A DNA stretch of 64,000 nt from Kingdonia uniflora (GCA_014058105.1 JACGCM010000669.1:1550001-1614000), one strand, 5' to 3'; positions 1 through 11,959 are shown, numbered from the stretch's first letter. The notes: generated from the letters alone by a model not told the origin. Made by a program: numbers and translations.

Positions 1-1165
1 TCAAGTTGTTCAGGCAATAGCGACCAGTAGTCTCCCCATGATATAACTAGCTTTCGAAGCGCTACAACAGAGAATGAAGAGAACTATGTGTACCAATGCA
101 TCGTCGTTCTCTTAATTGGAGTAAATCGAAAAATCAGAAAATGAGAGAGAGAGAGAAAAAAAAAAAAAAAACTCACAGGTCCTTATATAGCCAAATACTA
201 AAACGTTTTTGAGTTAATGAAAATAAAATGTACGACGTAATTAGCAGTCAAAAATAGGTAAAACGTTTGCAGCGGTCAAAAACGGCTAGCTAATTAAATA
301 CGAATACAAAAAACGTTTTTATAACGACTAGTTTTTATTTAAGTTAAGACCAAATAATTTGTCACCAAAAATATTAGATAAACCCAAAGCCCAAGCCCCA
401 GAGTTAGGAAGAGCCAATTGCCCAAATTCGAACCCGACCCCGCCCGCCTGAGGGATGTCAAAGAGTGTCAAGGGTGTAAAATACATTCACACACTCACAC
501 ACACATATACCTTCCCTCTACAGTACACTTGTACAATCACATAGTATGTACCTTTGGTAATATTTCAAATTGTAAGCTTTTATCTCGCCCATGCGGGACT
601 AAAGCAAATAGATAAGTTCGGAGTTAAAGGGTTTTTCTTAATTTTATAATAAATATTTTAATTACATAAAATTCAGCAATTCCCCACTTATAAATTTTGA
701 CGAGAAGAAGAAAAAAGATCAGTGTCGAAAAAGAGATATAGAGCTACGCATAAGCAAAGGTGTCCTGAGACTTGAACCTTTACATAGTAGACAATCCCCA
801 AAGTAGGGAATAATGAGTGATCTGAGTCTTGAACTCATTATTCAATTTTCTACAGTGAAGGAATACCACACATGGTTCTATTAGGTGCATATTCCAAAAT
901 AGCTAGCACATTACGACCTTGTGCTTCATCCTAGTATAGGTGAAGGCTCTAGAGAATTCAACCCAATTCTCATAGGAAACAGCCCCACTTCCATAATCAC
1001 CTTCGTGAGACTATCAATAATATTTTTGTAGCGAGGCACCCCACTCAAATGAGCTATAGTTCTCATTAAGATTTAAGAAAAAAAACTCAACCTAACTATC
1101 GCTATAAGAATATCATACATTTATACACACCAGGATGAACTATGAGTTGTTAGCTCAAAAGTTGC
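1..1165. other. Non-coding flank 3' of the copia remnant
   Basis: No coding region is supported here. There is a GA/A-rich simple stretch near 145-172 and a short CA-type run near 486-506. The segment lies 3' of the minus-strand copia RNase H region, so it probably includes that element's 3' UTR and LTR. I could not find a second LTR copy or a target duplication to fix the ends. The few short ORFs look like chance. Confidence 0.5.
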
Positions 1166-1271
1166 ATGATCCTCTATATCAATATGTGGTTTGTTTTTCC
1201 CATTGAACCCAATTCTTGGGATCTCCAGCCATATAGATTGAGTTTCCCCTACATGCGATTCTTAAACGGGT

Positions 1272-2369
1272 TTAAGTCCTATATATCGTTATCGTTGTGT
1301 TCCAAACCTTGTTTCGAGACAGTCCTCTCATCAAAGGATCTGCAAAGTTATTTTCCGATCTTATGTAGTTCACTCTGACCGCACTCAACGTGAAAAATTC
1401 TCTCATCGCATTGTGTTTGCGATGAATCAACTTCTTACTGTTATAATAACGATTTTGTACTGGTGTTATCGCAACAGTGTTATCACAGTGAACTAGAATC
1501 GGCGACAAAGGCCTACTCCATAAAGGAATTTAAGACAAAAAGTTTTTCAACCAACATGACTCCTCACTAGCTGTAGTTAGTGCAACTAACTTAGACTCTA
1601 CAGTCGACTGAGCTAGTATTGTCTGTTTCTTGGACCTCCAAGAAACCGACGCCCCAGGAATACTAAAGATGTACCCATTGGTAACTCTGGAATCATTTAA
1701 AAATAAGTTTAAGTCAGCATCGCTAAATCCCCTAAAGACTGCGGGAAACCTCTGATAATGTAAACCCAAGTTCATGGTCCTTTTAAGGTACCACATAACT
1801 CTATCAATAATACTCCAGTGCTCCAAACCTGGGTTACCCGTAAATCTGCATAGTACTCCTACAACATAAGCTATATTAGGTATAGTGTTGTCAGTAGCAT
1901 ACCTAAGACTACCAATAATACTAAAGTATTATTGCCTCACAGGATTACCCAGGTTCTTTAAAAACTTAACATGAGGGTCACTCTACAAGCAGGTTAACTA
2001 TCAAACTAATTGTACTTCTTCAAGATTTTCTCAATATAATAAGATTGACCAAGAGAGATACCAAAATCAGTACGCGTGATCTTCATGCCAACAATGACAC
2101 TAGCCTCACCTAAGTCTTTTATATCGAAGTTTTGACTTAGCGGACTCTTGGTCTCTACTACCAATTCAAAAATATAAACAAAGATACGAAGATCATCTAC
2201 ATACAAACATAACATAGTACACATATCACCAGATATCTTGTAGTATAAGCACTTATGAACATCATAAATCTTAAATCTATTAGATAAGAGTAGTTGGTCA
2301 ATTCTATTATGCCACTATTTGGGAACTTACTTAAGACCATGTAAGGTATTGTTTAGCTTGATAATAAGC
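1272..2369 (-). pseudogene. Ty1/copia pol remnant (RT C-terminus and RNase H)
   Basis: Read on the minus strand, the segment runs from the end of a copia reverse transcriptase into RNase H. Visible motifs are KLNNTLHGLK near 2350, the catalytic-type LCLYVDD near 2200, the RNase H stretch GFSDAD near 1720, and YNSKKLIHRKHN with a following ADPLMRGL near 1330-1440. The frame changes between 2006 and 1826 and again near 1530, and stops interrupt the coding between RT and RNase H, so this is a dead copy. Gag, protease, integrase and most of RT are missing. The copy ends abruptly at about 2369, where the motif TGTAATAGCC begins, which suggests later insertion of another element. Confidence 0.85.
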
Positions 2370-2879
2370 TGTAATAGCCTCGAGTACCTCGACCTCGAGC
2401 ACCTTATTGGATACGATCTTGTTAACGAGCTTAAATTGAGAGATAGCAAAAAACTTAATAATGAGGTATGAGGTCAAACATGGAGCTTAGTTAAAAGCTG
2501 ATGATGAGCTTAATAATGTGGTTGATCGTCGAGCTTAGTTAAAATTTGTCGAAAAGATTAATAATGAGGTCGAGCATTGAGTTTGAAGCCGAGGTCGAGC
2601 ATTAAGTCTGAAACTGAGGTCAAACATTGAGTTTAACATTAAGGTCAAATATGGAGCATAGTTAAAAACTGGTGTCGAGCTTAATAATGTGCTCAAGCAT
2701 CGACTTTGGCATGTGAGATGGTATTGAGCTTGAGTTTTAATCTAGTAATGAGCTTAAGGATAAACTTGAACAAAAAACTGGCGAAGAGCTTGATCATGTG
2801 GTCAATTGTTGAGCTTATTCGTGAAATTGATTAATAACTGTTGGATTTGATACTTGTGGTAAATCTTGTCGTTCCCACA
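2370..2879. repeat. Degenerate GAGCTTAATAATG-type repeats
   Basis: Between the copia break point and a primer-binding site lies about 500 bp made of loosely repeated phrases such as GAGCTTAATAATGTGG, GAGGTCGAGCATTGAG and GCTTAGTTAAAA. No ORF of note is present. It directly follows (in minus orientation) the PBS of the adjacent LTR, so it may be the internal part of a small non-autonomous LTR element. The left edge begins TGTAATAGCC, which resembles the LTR starts seen elsewhere in the window. Confidence 0.45.
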
Positions 2880-3374
2880 GACGGTGCCAAAATGTAAGAG
2901 CCTAAATTTGAAGCTCGAACTTAGTTTCTTACACAAAAGATGAGCAAAATACTAGATAGTAAACAAGTAACCACAAATAAAAACAAGATCTAGCGTAGAA
3001 ACCTTTGAATAGGTAAAAACCACGACCTCTCTTGAGGATTCAGAAGTATTGATGTTATTGATTGAGTGACTACTTATTACAGCGAGTAGAACTTCTAGAT
3101 AACAAATCTGTCATTTATTTGATCTTCTCCGCTCTTATTTATATGTCTCATATTATGACCGTTTAATGATTTCCTTTTAATGAATGGCGTTACAAAAAAA
3201 AGTTATAAGACATATTCGTAACGGTTGTATAACGGTATGAGTGACTTTTCTTCTTTGTAACTGCCTCATAATGTACCATAAATATGCCACGTTATCGTAT
3301 GTTGACGAGGCCAAGTAAATGCATGTTGGTCGAAGCTTGGGCTCGAGCTCGAGATCAGGAATAGACCCTTACAG
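2880..3374 (-). mobile_element. LTR (480 bp) with primer-binding site
   Basis: The plus strand begins TGTAAGAGCC at 2895 and ends CCCTTACA at 3374, giving the short inverted ends typical of an LTR. Just outside, at about 2880-2891, is CAGACGGTGCCA, the reverse complement of a TGGCACCGTCTG-type plant primer-binding site. This makes it a minus-strand 5' LTR. Its inner sequence (CGTAGAAACCTTTGAATAGGTAAAAACC, read in two parts near 2993-3020) has the same layout as the LTR at 23747-24486, so the two are related but diverged. No matching downstream LTR was found. Confidence 0.65.
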
Positions 3375-4189
3375 GTACTACATGGGGAAGATGGGTGGTC
3401 TCGATATTTAAAGAAAAATGATAGCGTGGGAATAGGGGTAATACCGAATTTGGAAATGTTTTCAATATTCTGTTGGTGGGGATGAAATTCATTCACGGGA
3501 AATGATTCACCAATTGGAACATAAAATATGAGAACATTTTTTCGTCCATGTCGTAAATATTATATATTTAGCACATATGAGTTTTTATAGTTGTTGCGTA
3601 GGGTTCAACGACAAGGTTAAGACTCCTGATTTTGGGATAATTTTATGACCCTCAAGGAAATGATTTCAGTGTAATTTAGTAGCTTGGCTAAATTTTAAGA
3701 TAATAGTTGAAAAATATTTGGTAAATTTGGTCGATATTCAACAATAGTATCTGATACCAATGAGATAGGGTAAATTTGGTAAACATCGTCTCGAATAAGA
3801 TATACTAGAAAATTTTGTAAAACAAAAAATTACAATATTTTTTTTCTTTATCTTAAAAATGCTCAAAATATAACTTTTAAAATCACGATTAATTATATCA
3901 AAAATAGATTTTACTGTAATTATTGTGATAATCGAAGTGTTTTGCATGTAACGTACTACACAAAATCACTGGTCTCTTTTATAAAAAACAAAAATACAAA
4001 ATTATATTTCAAGGCAGTTAGAGAAGAATACATATTAACGGTTCATTTAAAAACACAATGTTTAGGAACATTATCTTTCTTTTCGACGAACACAATATTA
4101 TTGGAGCGGGTGTTCCCGTGAAAAAACTTATTCTTGTGAACAAATAAATAAGACCGTTTGACGACCATTAATAGATTGAAAATAGATTG
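3375..4189. other. AT-rich region, no feature recognised
   Basis: About 800 bp of AT-rich sequence lies between two LTR segments. Short ORFs here are rich in Ile, Phe and Tyr and look random. Near 4165-4190 there is a partial echo of the neighbouring LTR (a GACCGTTTGACGACCATTAA phrase), suggesting rearrangement at the LTR edge. Nothing else can be supported. Confidence 0.4.
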
Positions 4190-4700
4190 AAAAACCTATT
4201 TATAGGTCTTATAATATGACTGTTTGATGACCATTAAGACTCTTAATGATGGGCGTAACAAAATATATGTTAGATATTCTTTGACCAGTTTGTGTAATAT
4301 TATGATCTTTGTTGTTGTATAATGGCTTTATTGTTAAATGTACATTTGCTTAACTCGAATTGTTGATGTAGAGGTCAAAAGTGAAGACTAGAACTTAGGA
4401 ATACTAAATATCTTTAGTAGTGCTTCATGTATGCTGATGAGGTCGAGGATGAAGCATGAGTTCGAGATGTAAAATAAGCTATTACAAGACGGCTCTCAAT
4501 CAAGAGTACAAGGAACGTCATGGGTGAATGGTGTTGGCTGAGAAACTCATGCTGTAACTGTTTCCTGATGTTGTTGTCTTGATTTTGATTATGTTATAAA
4601 TGTGTCACGTACTCTATTAATGAGGTCAAAAGTTTGTATGTTAGTTGAAGATGAAGCATGAGTCTGAGATGCAGAATAATCCACTGTAATCGCCCCCTCT
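4190..4700 (-). mobile_element. 3' LTR (5'-truncated on the plus strand) and polypurine tract of Ty3 element A
   Basis: From CCTATTTATAGG at about 4190 to about 4688 the sequence is a direct repeat of 24000-24486, by eye about 85% identical. The part of that LTR corresponding to 23747-24000 is missing, so this copy is truncated. Immediately beyond it, 4690-4700 reads CGCCCCCTCTC, which is GAGAGGGGGCG on the minus strand, a good polypurine tract. This places a minus-strand internal domain to the right and makes this the 3' LTR. Confidence 0.7.
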
Positions 4701-5013
4701 CAGTAAACCGAACGAGAAACATTATGGGCAAGTGGCGTTGGTTGAGAAGTATCATTAATACTGTAATTAATATCTGGGAATCATTTTCAACGTATATTTA
4801 TGAATATTTGCTGGTGTCTTTTGGGTTTCCTAGAACCAATGGTTCTAGTCAATGTTATTTGCATGGGAAATCCTTCTGATGTTGGGAATCTGAAGAGTCG
4901 GCTTAAATGTTTATCATAGTATAAAGAGCTCTCCGAGTTGTGTATGATGACCCAAGTCTTCTTCTCTGAACATATTTCTTCTTTGTTCTTGAAATCTTCT
5001 AACTGTTGAGAGT

Positions 5014-5352
5014 ATGGTGACTATAAGGAACCAATCTCGGGAGTCTAGGATTCATAAAAAGATAGAAGAACTACACATCAGGTATTTTGGATACCAACTT
5101 TTGCATCTACCGACACCAATTCCTATGTCACCTACCTATCACTGTATATCATATAAAGAAGTGATGGAGGCGGGGGATGATTATTACTAGATGGTACATT
5201 TCCACTATTTGTTGACGTATGAGGTGGAACATCAAAATGGGATTCAGTTACTGGCAGAGGAGGCTGTGACAGCTGAAGATGAAGCGGCAGGCGTTCGTCC
5301 AATGGAGTCTCACCGGTATCCCTCTAGTGAGTGGGTCATTTCTAAGAAATAG
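5014..5352 (+). pseudogene. Small antisense ORF 1 of element A (113 codons, one stop)
   Basis: A plus-strand frame starts MVTIRNQSRESR at 5014 and ends at TAG 5350-5352, with one internal TAG (after DDYY). It lies in the 3' region of the minus-strand Ty3 element A, opposite to gag-pol. It looks distantly related to the next plus-strand ORF at 6285: both start MV-x-R-(S), have a RYF-x-(Y/R)QL stretch about 25 residues in, and an acidic AEE-A region further on. I do not recognise a domain. Additional antisense ORFs in this position are known for the Tat lineage of plant Ty3 elements. Confidence 0.5.
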
Positions 5353-6284
5353 GACCTTCTATCAGTATCTAACATGCGGGGGGAGGTGGAGGTTATGGTG
5401 GGAGAGGTGGTGATGATGGAGGAGGTCATTTTTTTCCATGAACCATAGATATTGGCCATGAAGAAGATCTTTCATTTGTGATTTCTCATTCCACTGTTTC
5501 CTGTGCCTTGCAGCATGGGATCAGAGTTTGGGAGTTTATACAATTTTTCATCTTCTTCCTCGTTGACTGCTGATAGGCATTTCGAACTGTTATTTGATGT
5601 AACTTGGAAAGTAATCTGTATATTGTCTAGAATGATAGTGTATCTGTAAAGTAATCTGTAAGAAATTTTTTGAACTAATAAAATGTCATTATTCTGTTAT
5701 CATGATATTGTGCTTCAAACTTATTTATACTGCTTTCTATTTGAAAATTAGAAGTTTGTAAATAGGTGTTAGTTTATCATGGAGTACGATGGGGAAAAAT
5801 GAACTGTAAGGATTTTAGTGTGGATATCGGTAAATGGTAGTGATAGGTGTGATTTGAAAAATTAAAGGAGCTCAAAAATAAGATGATTGGAAGTATATAT
5901 TTTATGTAAGATGGTTGGGTTGTTGTAAAGGTATATTGTCTTCTGCCATCTGTGTATTCGAACTGGCTGAAACTCGACCTGGTGAAAAAAAAAATTGATC
6001 TTGATTTGTAGGGGCTACCGCTGGACTTGCTTGATTTATTATGTTGCAATCTCATATATGTGTGTATAAAATCTGATGAGATATTTCATAATATGGAAAG
6101 AATGACCTGTCACAATATTCTGGATTTTCCGTTGATATTTTGTTGTCCCAAAAAATTTCTTATAAAATATATCCTTCAGCAAAATATGTGGGGTGATTTG
6201 GATTTTCAAAGATCTTCCCGGTGACTATATAAAGTGGTAATTCTTGGCTGTTATATCTTGTATCTTTTGTAGGATTAATTTACT
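5353..6284. other. Spacer between antisense ORFs of element A
   Basis: This stretch starts with a purine-rich, GG-repeat segment near 5365-5430 and becomes AT-rich. No ORF can be supported. It lies in the 3' untranslated part of the minus-strand element A. Confidence 0.4.
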
Positions 6285-6695
6285 ATGGAGGTAGTGCAAG
6301 TAACCATGGTAAGGACGCGCTCTTAGCGTGTTCGTCAAGTAGCAGATGGTAAGTTTCATATCAAGGTTACTGAACTTTGTGAGCGATATTTTCGCCAACT
6401 GCCTTATGATGTTGTGTTACCGAAATGGCCATTGAATTTGATCGGCTTAGATGACAAAGGCAGGCGTACAGAGTATGATCGTTTTTTCTGGTGCGATGCA
6501 TTTCGTCGGTCTCTACTGAATACCACGGTACAAGAAATGACTGTACGATAGCTCGCGTGTGATAAACTTGCAGAAGAGGACGCAAGGGCAGCAAGAAGAG
6601 AGATAATTCTATGTGGGGAAGTAAACCATCGAGGCTGCTTTAGATGTAATTTTAGGGCTCAGTAAGCTCGAAATGTGAGAGCTCGTAATAAGTAA
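6285..6695 (+). pseudogene. Small antisense ORF 2 of element A (137 codons, three stops)
   Basis: The plus-strand frame from ATG 6285 reads MEVVQVTMVRTRS, then stays coherent to TAA at 6693-6695 apart from internal TAG at codon 14, TAG after EMTVR and a TAA after FRAQ. The middle contains ELCERYFRQLPYDVVLPKWP and EYDRFFWCDAFRRSLLNTT, followed by a basic and acidic helix-like stretch (KLAEEDARAARRE). Composition looks like real protein in spite of the stops, so this is a decayed gene. It seems related to the ORF at 5014. The family is not recognised. Confidence 0.5.
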
Positions 6696-7726
6696 TCAAT
6701 TTTTAGTATTTTGTGTTGGTACCCCAATAAATGTAAGATGGGGCAGAGTTGATGCATCAATCTGATTGAATAAGAATAAAGTATTCTGTTTCACTATTTA
6801 TGTACATATATTGTGGATGACAGTTATATGATTTTAACAACTGTATAGATATCTTCAAATTTTGAATATTGAACTATTTTAGGAATGTTGAACGATCTTG
6901 ACAGAGTATAAAAGCAAGGTGATTGGTCGTTTGTACTACGTTGGAGAAGAGGGGCAAAAATTTTTAATAGCAGACAATAAAGACAGACGTAATGACAGTA
7001 GACGTTATCACAAAAGTTATGATGATGACTGAAAAGACGTGTCTATGGAGACAGTAGGGGTGACTGACACGTGTATGAAGGAGCCATCATTTAAAAAGCC
7101 AAGGGTGAGTATAAAAACACGTATCCCTCTCCCTTATATATTATCAACAGATGTAGAGAGAAAAAAAAGTGGTGTAAATCCTATCTCTAAATAGAAGAAA
7201 TGTTTGAGTTCTGAGTATAATCTGAGAGATAAAAGGTTCATCAGGTGATATCAGACTTGTGAAAAAGTGACGGGAGCGATCATTTTCTGTAAGACTTCCG
7301 GGTAAAGTAAAAGATTGATGTTCTTGGAGTACAGGTAGGCGATATATATAGTTTTGCCTTGTTTGATTTGTTGTTACTAGTAATCTGTATGATATTGTAT
7401 GTCTATCCTTTTAGATTGAAGGATAGAGAAGTTTGATAATGTAGGGGTTTTAAGATTTTTGAGCAATTGATGAGAGAGTTTTGTGGTGTATAAACTTTGA
7501 TATATTAATAGACTGTAGAAAGAGAAAATGTTTGTTTGGAGAAGAAGAGGGAAACTTGAAATGATTGCTTTTTGTTTTGGAAATTATAAAGTAAATGTGT
7601 TGATTGGTTAGAAATATGGGTGGGGCTATTTTTATTGTATGTAGGGTTTAATATGTAAAGTAGAGATAATGATAAAATATTTTGTGTATCTATAAGTCCA
7701 GTATACATTCCAAACCTAGTATTCCC
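6696..7726. other. Upstream region of the antisense ORF, TATA-like motifs
   Basis: There is no supported ORF. The plus strand has TATAAAAA at about 7110 and TTATATATTATC near 7134, about 600 bp before the antisense ORF at 7727. This could be a promoter for the plus-strand ORFs of element A, but the evidence is motif-level only. Confidence 0.3.
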
Positions 7727-8717
7727 ATGAGTAAATTTGTAGTATCTTCAAGTTCGGAAAAAACATCATCGTCAGGGATGGAGGACGAGTGTAATGTCAT
7801 GGAAGAAATTGTAAATAGTATATAGGTGACTACACAAGTTGGGGAAACCAGTAAGATAGAGAAAAAGATAGATGATAGAAAAGAGAAAGATAAATTATTT
7901 ATTATATGCCCAGTGGAGTAGATGTAGGAAAAGAATTTTTAAAATACAAAAAGAAATTGCAGGGAGAATGGGGAAGTTATCTGATGGATCAAGGTCACTG
8001 GTTTAGGACCTATGTCCCAGGAAAAGGGGAGGGGGCAGAGATAGCTTATATGCGAGCAACTGTTATAGAGACAAAAGCTCGTACTCGAAAATACGAGGTC
8101 TTGTGGTTGGCTGCTGATATTGTTATAAGAAAGATGGAAGAGGGATGTAATAAGCATAACGAAAACATAAATGAAGCTTGGAACAAGGCATCTACTCTAG
8201 AGTATACCATACAGTTATTGGGGTTAGACATCTTGGAGTATTAATCAGAAATGGGAAATTGTGTGATGCGAATACTAAGTTGGATGCAAATCTATGTAAA
8301 GCTGAAATAAGTATTGACGAAAGTAAGGTAAATTGAAGTTATCTCGAGGATGAAGTGGAGGGATCAATGTCTATGGTTTGTCATATGGACGAATTCATGA
8401 CAGTGCTAGAATCTTGGAATGCCGTAACGTTAAATGAAAAACGAAAAGTAGATGAACGTTGCCAAAGTCTGGAAGTTATGTTAAAGGAAACTCAAGGTAA
8501 ACTTAGTGAGCTTATTCTTTATAAAAAGGTCAAAAGTGAGCCAGGTGATGTATACGAGAGAGATATGACAACAATTATTTCATTCTTTGTATCAGAGTTC
8601 AACAAATTGGAAGCAAAAAGTAGAACTGTATATGATAGTTTAGTTGCCCATGGTATACAGTGTGAAATGAGGTTTATTCGATCAGAGTACCTAGATCCCA
8701 TGGTGTCAAGAATTTAA
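7727..8717 (+). pseudogene. Large antisense ORF of element A (coiled-coil type, broken)
   Basis: Plus-strand coding fragments run from an ATG at 7727 (MSKFVVSSSSEKTSSSG), through a 112-codon segment at 7906-8244, to a 120-codon segment at 8355-8717. A frameshift and stops separate them. The middle segment has YKKKLQGEWGSYLMDQGHW and a helix around IRKMEEGCNKHNENINEAW; the last segment has heptad-like ERCQSLEVMLKETQGKLSEL. Position and layout match the C-terminal, coiled-coil half of element B's antisense ORF at 15066-16336. The Transposase_28-like first half seen in B is not found here. No precise function is claimed. Confidence 0.55.
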
Positions 8718-9089
8718 GTTCTTAAAGAGTGTAAGATTAGGGAAGGGAAATAAATTGTTATGGGGAGAATATCAAAGTTTATGCGTGTTTGTCTATATGT
8801 GGAGAGTTCACGTACTACTGGGAGTCCTTCGGGTGATAGTTTAAGTGACAGCTCAAGTGAGTAATGAGGCGTAGTATGCGTTAGGAGGGATGATTTGTAC
8901 TAAACGAATGAAAATATAGTAGATAGAGTATATTTAAATAGGACTGTTAATAAAAATAATGATTTGTACTAACCTTGTAATGGACCAACTATGATGTATG
9001 AGTTGGATATCTGATTTATAGAATGAGTCTAAAGGATTTCGTATAGTAGATGGTTGGTTTTGTTGATGTAACCAACGTTGAAGAACATA

Positions 9090-9365
9090 GAAGATCGGTT
9101 TGGCTGAAGCCACAAATGATCTGTAATAGATGATCAATTTGGCTGAAGCAACAAACGATCTGTAATGTAATAGAGGATCAGTTTGGCTAAAGCAATAAAC
9201 GATCTGTAATGGTTAACCAATAACCGACATGTAATATGTGATTTGTTTGGTCGCATTGGACGAACCAATTATCGACCTGTAATGTATTAGATGGGTTGGT
9301 CAAATTTGGATTAACCAATAAACGACCTGCAATATATTTAGAAGATCAATTGGCTGAAGCAACAA
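9090..9365. repeat. Degenerate 39-47 bp tandem repeats in element A 3' UTR
   Basis: The unit is approximately GATCAGTTTGGCTGAAGCAA followed by (T)AAACGATCTGTAATG, with starts near 9093, 9132 and 9176 and more diverged units to about 9365. Spacing varies (39, then 44 bp). It lies just 3' of the minus-strand integrase, the same relative position as the 124-bp array of element B. Repeats in 3' UTRs are a known habit of Tat/Ogre elements. Confidence 0.7.
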
Positions 9366-9602
9366 TTCTGCATATAAAAGTATTTGTATGATATATTAGA
9401 AAAGTACTATAATGTAGGGCAATTAGATACAAGTATTTTATTATTGTAAGATTGACAAACAAAGAGTGTTAGATGGAGTACTGTATAAAATAGTAAAAAG
9501 TATTCAGATGTATGGTGATCAAACATAAGTATTTCATTAATGTAAGATCGGCATACAAGGCGATAAATTTATTTAGAAAAGTAAACTGTGATAGATTATC
9601 TG

Positions 9603-10735
9603 CGTCGATATAGCTTTAATCTTCTTGTGCTCCAAGGATTAGGCACTCGTTCCCCACGTTCAGTAGAGAGATCATAAGAACCAATACCATTTTTTCTAAT
9701 AATGATGAAAGGATCTTCCCAATTTTCAGCCAGTTTCCCAGTATTGATTTCTTTTCTGTGTTTGGGGATTTCTCGGAGGACGAGATCTTTTAATTTAAAC
9801 TTTCTATGATGAACTCATTTGTTATAAGACCGGGCTAGAGCCTGGTGGTATCTTTCCAAGTTCATGATTGCTCTGTCTCTAGTTTCTTCGATCCAGTTCA
9901 TGTTACATGCCAACTGGAATTCATTTTCTTCATCAGTCATGGTATGGCCACGCAATGGGTGATGATATTGAGTGGGAATTATTGCCTCAGTACCATATGC
10001 TAAAACCAGCGGCGTGCATCCGGTCGATACTCGAGGTGTTGTGCGGTATGCCCATAATACATGTGGTAATTATTGGACCCAATTACCCTTCTTCTCTGTC
10101 AAGCGTTTTTTGACTCCATCCACAATAGTGCGATTAGTAATTTTGGCCTAACCATTTCCTTATGGGTAATATGGATTGGAAGGAGAGTGGATGATGTTGT
10201 GCTGATTGAGGAACTTAACGACTTTAGAGCCAATGAATTGAGGTCTATTGTCAATTCTGGTGAGATGGGGGAAGCCAAGCCAAATGATGATGATTTTCCA
10301 TATAAACTTGAAGACTTCCTCTTCTCGTGTGGGATACAGAGGGACTGCTTCTACCTATTTAGTGAAGTAATCCGCTGCAACGAGGAGGTACTTCCCTTTA
10401 CCTAGTGCAGTAAGGAATTCTTCTACGAGGTCGAGGGCCCATCTTCTAAACTGCCAAACAACATTGTTGGAATGGAGTTTCAAGACTAGAGCTCGAATTT
10501 GGGGGCCATGTCATTTGCAGGTATCACATTTGCTTGCAAGTTCAATGGCTTGAGCTTTGTTTTTAGGCCAAAAGACATCTTGAGTAAGAGCTCGATTAAC
10601 TAGAAATCGTCCTGCTACATGGGAACTGCAAGTAATTTCATGAAGTTCGTGTAGGAATTTGTGAGCCTCTTTATTCGATAAACACTTGAGGTATGGTCCT
10701 GTGACCGAAACTTTGTAAAGGAGATTATTTTCCAT
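9603..10735 (-). pseudogene. Integrase of Ty3 element A
   Basis: On the minus strand the HHCC zinc-binding region is visible (HELHEITCSSHVAGRF, then CDTC), followed by the core with ADYFTK and EF-type strands, PYYP-x-GN, LPHVLWAYRTTPR near 10040 and EAIIPTQ. The C-terminal end has ENWEDPFIIIRKNGIGSYDL and finishes near 9603 with RLKLYRRR. This matches the full integrase layout of plant Ty3 elements without a chromodomain. Several in-frame stops and frame changes make it non-functional. It would insert the cDNA copy into host chromosomes. Confidence 0.85.
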
Positions 10736-10929
10736 GACGTAGTGCTTAGCATTATTAAGCCCACATCTTCTTTTAGTAGGATCTTTAGGGAGTTCGCCGT
10801 CAAATTTGGTTTGAGGTCCAATATATGTAAGAAAATGTCATCTCCAATCGTCCTCGTCCTCTTCAACCCCCCTAGTATTAACAAAATTTAAGCTTATGAT
10901 GTTAATGTTGGGGATGGATATCACTTCGA

Positions 10930-11340
10930 TCTTGAGATATCAGGCCTTTGTGCCTAGTACTCCTGCTTGATAGGCAAGAAAATCAAAATGTCTATTTTTT
11001 CCATGCGACAAATGTTCAATGGTAATTCTATTGTATCTACAAATTCTGTCAGCTACTGCCGATGCGTAATCAATCATTTTTCCATTCATCTGAAACTTCT
11101 TTGTATAATGGTTCATAATGAGTAAAGAGTCCGTATACATAGATAACTCAGAAACTCCAATCACGATAGGCATATCTAGACTGTGAATTTTTGCCCTCAT
11201 ATTCAGCCTCATTGTTGATAGCTTTGAAATTAAGTATAATTGTTTTCTCGATCCTGCCATTGGAAGGTGTGATAAGTACGATTCTGATGCCTGATCCCGC
11301 AGGTCCGGCAGACCCATTAGTTAAAAGACGTCATCTCTTT
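10930..11340 (-). pseudogene. Second (archaeal-type) RNase H of element A
   Basis: The minus strand reads NNEAEYEG near 11205, then MYTDSLLIMNHYTKKF, VADRICRYNRITIEHLSHG, and ends near VLGTKA at 10940. This is the RVT_3-like RNase H that follows the usual RNase H in Tat-lineage elements. A frame break falls near 11190. It sits between the first RNase H and integrase, as expected. Confidence 0.75.
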
Positions 11341-11399
11341 TGAGTTATCCAGTCATACTTTTCTTCGAACTGTTCTTTATTAGTATCCGTACTGTCTTC

Positions 11400-11955
11400 T
11401 TCCCAGTCAGGATCTTCTACTGGGAAGTCTGCAAGAAAATTTGTTGTTGCTTGACCTTTTTAAGAATGTCATGGTTTAAAACGGATGTCATGTTCGCCAA
11501 GAATTAACGACCATTGTTGTACGCGTATGGATTTATCTCGTTTGGATAAGATTTCTCGTAATGGATAATTTGCCATTACTCGAACTGAGTGGGATTAAAA
11601 ATATTGTTTCAACTTCTGCGCCTTGTAAATGAGAGTTAAGAGTAGTTTCTCGATCTTGGTATATCAGGATTCTGTTGGAGTAAGAGTTTTGCTGATGCAG
11701 TAGACAAATTTCTCCATCTTCTCATCAAGTTGAATTAGAACAGAACTTAATGATTCATCGGTAACTACCAGATAGATGGTGAGTTCTTCTCCTTCTATAG
11801 GCGTACTCATAACTGGTGGTTTACCCAAATAACGTTAGAGTTCTTGAAATGCTGCTTCACATTCTGTTGTCCACTCGATCTCAAAATCCTTCTTAGATTT
11901 CTTTTTCGTTGTTCCTTCACGCAATAGGTCGAATAACCATTGACATCGATCTAAA
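11400..11955 (-). pseudogene. First RNase H region of element A
   Basis: Minus-strand reading gives PIMSTPIEGEELTIYL near 11820, VYCISKTLTPTES near 11690, then QQWSLILGEHDIRFKP near 11500 and FLADFPVEDPDWEED near 11440. These are the landmarks of the Ty3 RNase H region directly after reverse transcriptase. Stops and a shift are present. Confidence 0.75.
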
Positions 11956-11959
11956 GACT

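Noticed and set aside
418..615. 65-codon ORF starting MPKFEPDPAR
   Set aside because: No ATG-based start context or domain, and it spans a CA-repeat (SHTHTHTHIYL); treated as chance.
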